This document shows, one piece after another, positions 63,962-64,000 of a stretch of DNA of 64,000 nucleotides (the stretch's first letter is position 1; every line of letters starts with the position of its first letter). The DNA is from Gigantopelta aegis. Lineage: Eukaryota > Mollusca > Gastropoda > Neomphalida > Peltospiridae. The stretch lies in contig NC_054699.1 of the NCBI RefSeq assembly GCF_016097555.1, forward strand, positions 2,958,293 to 3,022,292. The letters are read 5' to 3'. A model generated the notes under the pieces. The model did no database searches and was not told where the DNA came from. It saw nothing but the letters and a program-made list of their open reading frames with translations. A program made the position numbers and the translations under genes.

Positions 63962-64000
63962 GCTTGTTTTGTTTAACACCACCACTAGAGCACATTCATT
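63962..64000 (-). mobile_element. SINE B tail, cut by window end
   Basis: GCTTGTTTTGTTTAACACC and ACCACTAGAGCACATTC mark the 3' end of a reverse SINE beginning right beside the DOCK exon acceptor. Confidence 0.75.

Overview
The window looks like animal DNA from a mollusc, probably a gastropod. It is AT-rich, has long introns with standard GT-AG splice sites, and is packed with short interspersed repeats. The mollusc call rests on a tRNA-derived SINE present in more than twenty copies, and on a dispersed repeat with the motif GGCCATAACTCTG that I associate with mollusc genomes. It is an inference from repeat content; no marker gene fixes the species.

Three host genes can be supported. (1) On the minus strand, a three-exon gene (14290-13674, 7607-7443, 6550-6388) whose splice phases agree and give a 314-residue protein built from about seven degenerate ~37-residue repeats (core close to PRVKPEAxxIAxxNKG). 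(2) On the plus strand, a single coding exon (33474-34445, 323 residues) made of about eight copies of the same repeat; the two paralogs lie head to head about 19 kb apart. (3) At the right edge on the minus strand, the last four exons of a DOCK-family Rac/Cdc42 exchange factor of the zizimin type (DOCK9/10/11), covering the C-terminal part of the DHR2 domain; the rest of the gene lies beyond 64000.

The rest is mostly mobile and tandem DNA. There are two Tc1-type DNA transposons (24505-26004 and 55161-56467); a non-autonomous hAT element with an exact 8-bp target duplication (9011-10057); a Kolobok-like TTAA element carrying a THAP-finger remnant, nested inside a small MITE (43815-45977); two further TTAA MITEs; pogo-like MITEs; several foldback elements; and many minisatellites.

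The two most unusual features are these. A ~0.4-kb LTR-type miniature element (30189-30597) has a complete tRNA-like Pol III unit (A box, B box, T-run) inside each terminal repeat. In the DOCK gene, the introns just downstream of two neighbouring exons are filled with tandem arrays made from the 3' end of that exon plus its 5' splice site. The first of these exons, next to a 55-bp array, does not stay open in one frame, which suggests assembly error or damage at the array edge.

Layout: 0-6.4 kb, region downstream of the first repeat-protein gene, with tandem repeats and MITEs; 6.4-14.3 kb, that gene with repeat-filled introns; 14.3-33.4 kb, SINEs, minisatellites, the first Tc1 and the tRNA-LTR element; 33.4-36.5 kb, the second repeat-protein gene and its tandem-repeat 3' region; 36.5-60 kb, intergenic DNA with MITEs, the Kolobok-like element, the second Tc1, a ~1-kb polypyrimidine tract and a tRNA-derived minisatellite; 60-64 kb, the DOCK 3' end.
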